Of a DNA stretch of 64,000 bases, positions 61,803 through 64,000 are shown one piece after another. The stretch spans positions 1 through 64,000 of the forward strand of contig CANNFQ010000001.1 in NCBI GenBank assembly GCA_947503925.1. Reading direction: 5' to 3'. The stretch is from an uncultured Paracoccaceae bacterium (GTDB lineage Bacteria; Pseudomonadota; Alphaproteobacteria; Rhodobacterales; Rhodobacteraceae). Under the pieces are notes generated by a model. That model did no database searches and was not told the DNA's origin. It saw only the letters and a program-made list of their open reading frames with translations. A program made the position numbers and the translations under genes. Positions within the stretch are counted from its first letter, which is position 1, and each line of letters begins with the position of its first letter.

Positions 61803-62512
61803 TGATGCTGGATTGGATCAAATCATTTTTCAAAAGGGGAGAACGAACAGTGTTTATTGCGACCGATGGTGTGGGCACGGAGATACCCGATGATGTGCGC
61901 GATGCGGCCAAGCGGTTTGTCGCCGATGCAACACAGGCAGCCGGGCCGGATAGGGGCGTGACCCACAGCGGACCGGATCTGGGCAGTACCGAAAGCGGGC
62001 TTGGCGCGGCACCGGCCCCTGCTGCCGGTGGTGGTGCCGTACTGGATCGTTGGGACATTCAGGCCCACCAGTACCGCACCGAAGCGGAGGTCAAGATCGG
62101 CATTCTTGGTGGCTTGTTTTCCGGCCGCAGCAAGTTGGTCAAAAGCGGGGTGGTGCAAGAAGCCAAGCGATTCTACGTCACTCAGACCGCCGATAACAAC
62201 CGGGTCGAGTTCGGCACCGCGGTGCGGCTTCTGGTCGCTACCGATGGCGTTGATGCCGAAACAAACCTGACCATTCCGAATATCGCCGCTGGCGCGCAGC
62301 TGTCGCATTTTCAGGCGCGCATCGCGATGTCGGTGATTGGTTTTACCGGGCCACTTGGGGCGATGCTGCCCGCACCAGGGGAACTCAATGTCGAAACCCT
62401 GCCCGAATATCTGGAGGCGTTTCGCAATATCCAATCCTATGTCTTTGGCAAAGACGCAGCGGGACATCTGGCACCCACCTTGCTGGGCTATAGCAAATTG
62501 GAAAACAGCTGA
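61802..62512 (+). CDS. Unknown protein coupled to the protease
   Basis: 236-aa protein, unrecognised. It starts MMLDWIKSFFKRG (amphipathic, possibly membrane-touching), has a Gly/Ala/Pro-rich linker at about residues 45-80, then a beta-rich domain of about 140 residues (WDIQAHQYRTEAEVKIGILGG, RVEFGTAVRLLVAT, SHFQARIAMSVIGFTG) and a short C-terminal helix pair. Translational coupling to the protease marks it as its likely partner, substrate or regulator. Nothing in it resembles trypco1/2. Confidence 0.6.
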   Translation: MMLDWIKSFFKRGERTVFIATDGVGTEIPDDVRDAAKRFVADATQAAGPDRGVTHSGPDLGSTESGLGAAPAPAAGGGAVLDRWDIQAHQYRTEAEVKIGILGGLFSGRSKLVKSGVVQEAKRFYVTQTADNNRVEFGTAVRLLVATDGVDAETNLTIPNIAAGAQLSHFQARIAMSVIGFTGPLGAMLPAPGELNVETLPEYLEAFRNIQSYVFGKDAAGHLAPTLLGYSKLENS

Positions 62513-62528
62513 CGCGCAGTGTCCCCCA

Positions 62529-63323
62529 TCACCCGGATTCGAACAATTCCAGATCACGCAGCCGCAACCGTGGTTTTCGCAAGCTGCCGAAATCGTCAAA
62601 GCTGGCCTTATGCGGAAACAGGGCCAGATATTGCGTCAGCATATCGCCGCGTAACCCCAGCGAAAACGCCGTCCCGGGATGCAGGCTTTCAATATCGATC
62701 CCATTGACGGTCAGCCGCTGGTGCCCTGCAAAGCCAAGTTGATAGACCCGGACAGGTGCTGCGGGTCGCAGGGCGATGAAGGCATGACCATCAATAAAAT
62801 CGCGGGCAGGGATAAAAGCCGCATTGGCGCCGGTCAGCGCGCGTATCCCATTGGCTCGATGATAAAGCCGGGCTGTCGGGCCAAGAACCAGGTCGGGCGA
62901 AGGGCGTTGCAACCCAAGCGCGTCAACCGTGATCCGGATCAGCATTGACGTTTCGGAATTGGCATCCGGTTCATCAGGATGCAGTGTCATTGACCCGCGC
63001 CAAAGTAGCGTATCAAAATCGCCGTCGGTGACCTTGATCCGGTCGCCGGGCAACAGATCTTCGACTGCCATCGGGCCGTTATCAGTTTGCAGGATTGCGC
63101 CATGCCCAAGTGCGCCAAACGCGTCTTCAAACGCTGGCAGGGCGGGAGCGCGAATAGAGATTTCCGAGATATCGGAGCGACCATCCAAGTAGGCGACCTC
63201 ATATTTGCGCATATGAGGTCTACGCTGAGGTCGCCTGCTGGTTCTAGCGTACCGGTCCAATTGGTCCGGTCTGTCCGTTTGATCTGCACTGATCGTCCGT
63301 GCAGAATGTGGGGTCGTTTCCAT
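62529..63323 (-). CDS. Hint-fold domain protein (Roseobacter type)
   Basis: 264-aa protein. After a basic N-terminus (start 63323, preceded by AAGGTGG; internal Met at 63212 is an alternative), a Hint-like domain spans about residues 75-240: GHGAILQTDNGPMAVEDLLPGDRI, WRGSMTLHP, RITVDALGLQRPSPDLVLGP, VYQLGFAGHQRLTVNGIDIESLHPG. The expected nucleophilic Cys/Ser at the domain start is not present (the site reads LGHGAI), so self-splicing or autocleavage is unlikely. Such proteins are abundant in Roseobacters and their role is unclear. Confidence 0.75.
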   Translation of the reverse strand: METTPHSARTISADQTDRPDQLDRYARTSRRPQRRPHMRKYEVAYLDGRSDISEISIRAPALPAFEDAFGALGHGAILQTDNGPMAVEDLLPGDRIKVTDGDFDTLLWRGSMTLHPDEPDANSETSMLIRITVDALGLQRPSPDLVLGPTARLYHRANGIRALTGANAAFIPARDFIDGHAFIALRPAAPVRVYQLGFAGHQRLTVNGIDIESLHPGTAFSLGLRGDMLTQYLALFPHKASFDDFGSLRKPRLRLRDLELFESG

Positions 63324-63522
63324 GCGGCCACCTTACGGTTGTCACATCATTTGCCGGCCCCACCGACAACATCTGAGGAGAATTGCTATCCCCTGCATGA
63401 TGACCGATTGCAGCTTGATGTGTCAAAACAAAATTCGATTTTTTGATCGGTATCTTTCAAGAACCGACCCACGGACAGAATGTTTGGGCGGCCCTGCGTT
63501 AAACGCTGGCCGCTTTGGTAAC

Positions 63523-63684
63523 TCAGGCGCTGCGCCGTTCCTCTGTCCGCAGTTTGCGGATTTCGTCAATTTTCAGCTTGCGCCGGGCGATCAGGGCCTG
63601 CCGTTGTGTTCCGCGTTCCCAAGGCATTGGAGTGTCATAAGCAGCCACTGCGGCCTCAAGTGTTTTTTGCCAACGATCATTCAT
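63523..63684 (-). CDS. Small basic protein (53 aa)
   Basis: Short ORF reading MNDRWQKTLEAAVAAYDTPMPWERG and then a long basic helix (QALIARRKLKIDEIRKLRTEERRSA). It is Arg/Lys-rich and helical. AGAGAGC lies upstream of the ATG. No family can be named. It starts 222 bp from the stop of pgeF upstream on the same strand. Confidence 0.6.
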   Translation of the reverse strand: MNDRWQKTLEAAVAAYDTPMPWERGTQRQALIARRKLKIDEIRKLRTEERRSA

Positions 63685-63906
63685 GGTTCAGCTCTCTTCT
63701 TTTCGCTTTCCCGACACCCTTGCAACTGAACTTGCCGCCCTAAACGGGCAACAGTTTGACGGATGCGTGAAAATCTCGGGAAACAGATGGGGCTGTCGTT
63801 ATTTTTCGTAATATACTGTAATTTAACTGAAAATATACCTTAGGGTGTTCGATCCGGCGGTGCTGAAACAGACCTTGTTATCTAACGGACATCTACATGC
63901 CCCAAT

Positions 63907-64000
63907 TCAGATGCGGATTGCCGCAATCAGGCGCCCGTAATCTGCCTCTTTTTGATGAACCGATCGCCGGTAGCTAAAGAACCGGTCGGGATCGGCATAG
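63907..64000 (-). CDS. pgeF: Partial PgeF/YfiH (polyphenol-oxidase/laccase-domain) protein, 3' end
   Basis: Only the last 31 codons lie in the window: YADPDRFFSYRRSVHQKEADYGRLIAAIRI before the stop. The DPxRFFSYRR-x2-H-x4-DYGR motif is the well-conserved C-terminus of the multicopper-laccase-like YfiH/PgeF family, which edits peptidoglycan precursors. The gene continues beyond position 64000 on the minus strand. Confidence 0.8.
   Translation of the reverse strand, partial: YADPDRFFSYRRSVHQKEADYGRLIAAIRI

Noticed and set aside
1-64000. CRISPR arrays, rRNA or tRNA genes, and complete insertion sequences
   Set aside because: I looked for regularly spaced direct repeats, tRNA cloverleaf signatures and transposase motifs on both strands by eye and found none.

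Overview
The window looks like a chromosomal segment of a Roseobacter-group alphaproteobacterium (Rhodobacterales). The coding density is high, the core genes are GC-rich with short ATGA/TAATG overlaps, and several families typical of that group are present: DUF1013/TrcR, DUF1467 beside methylmalonyl-CoA epimerase, DUF484-XerC, phosphatidylcholine synthase, a Roseobacter-type Hint-domain protein and a PgeF/YfiH tail at the right edge. No tRNA, rRNA, CRISPR array or intact transposase was found.

Left part (1-29 kb). A minus-strand cluster encodes a CPBP protease, a universal stress protein, an AbrB-type membrane protein and a branched-chain aminotransferase. A LysR regulator, a DUF1127 peptide, a luciferase-like oxidoreductase, hydroxypyruvate isomerase, a GFA protein, a VOC protein and a WYL regulator follow. 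Next is an ECF sigma factor overlapping a membrane-anchored von Willebrand A protein, and then a two-gene trypco2-trypsin module. The remainder is mostly housekeeping: succinate-semialdehyde dehydrogenase, an arylformamidase-like hydrolase, RNase T2, TrcR, a three-domain flavoprotein, the ileS-thioesterase-ogt-EamA operon, phosphatidylcholine synthase, a cytochrome P460-like protein, xerC and DUF484.

Middle part (29.1-41.2 kb). This is an accessory island bounded on both sides by decayed, partly repeated intergenic DNA and lying between DUF484-xerC and fsa/priA. It carries two acetyltransferases, an unknown secreted protein, a Crp-type plus membrane AraC-type regulator pair, and a seven-gene minus-strand operon divergent from a MarR regulator. 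That operon encodes two HXXEE-like membrane paralogues, DUF6653, an NDH-2 lacking its N-terminal FAD-binding part, a deiodinase-like redoxin, a GNAT and a serine hydrolase. Two related palindromes in the divergent promoter are good candidates for the MarR operator.

Right part (41.2-64 kb). Core genes include fsa, priA, tdk, arsH, a PA3286-like KAS III, carB, aspS, mce, DUF1467, a CysZ/EI24 membrane protein and a nitroreductase. Accessory inserts are a small-lipoprotein/DUF6502/VWA-lipoprotein module with two 17-bp operator-like palindromes, lying between mce and DUF1467, and a second trypsin-like protease translationally coupled to an unrecognised protein, next to a Hint-fold protein.

The most unusual signals are the two independent intracellular trypsin-like protease modules, the MarR-controlled island operon, the DUF6502/VWA module with twin operators, and a low-GC patch confined to the editing domain of ileS that suggests intragenic recombination. 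All functional statements come from reading motifs and gene context. No database search was run.
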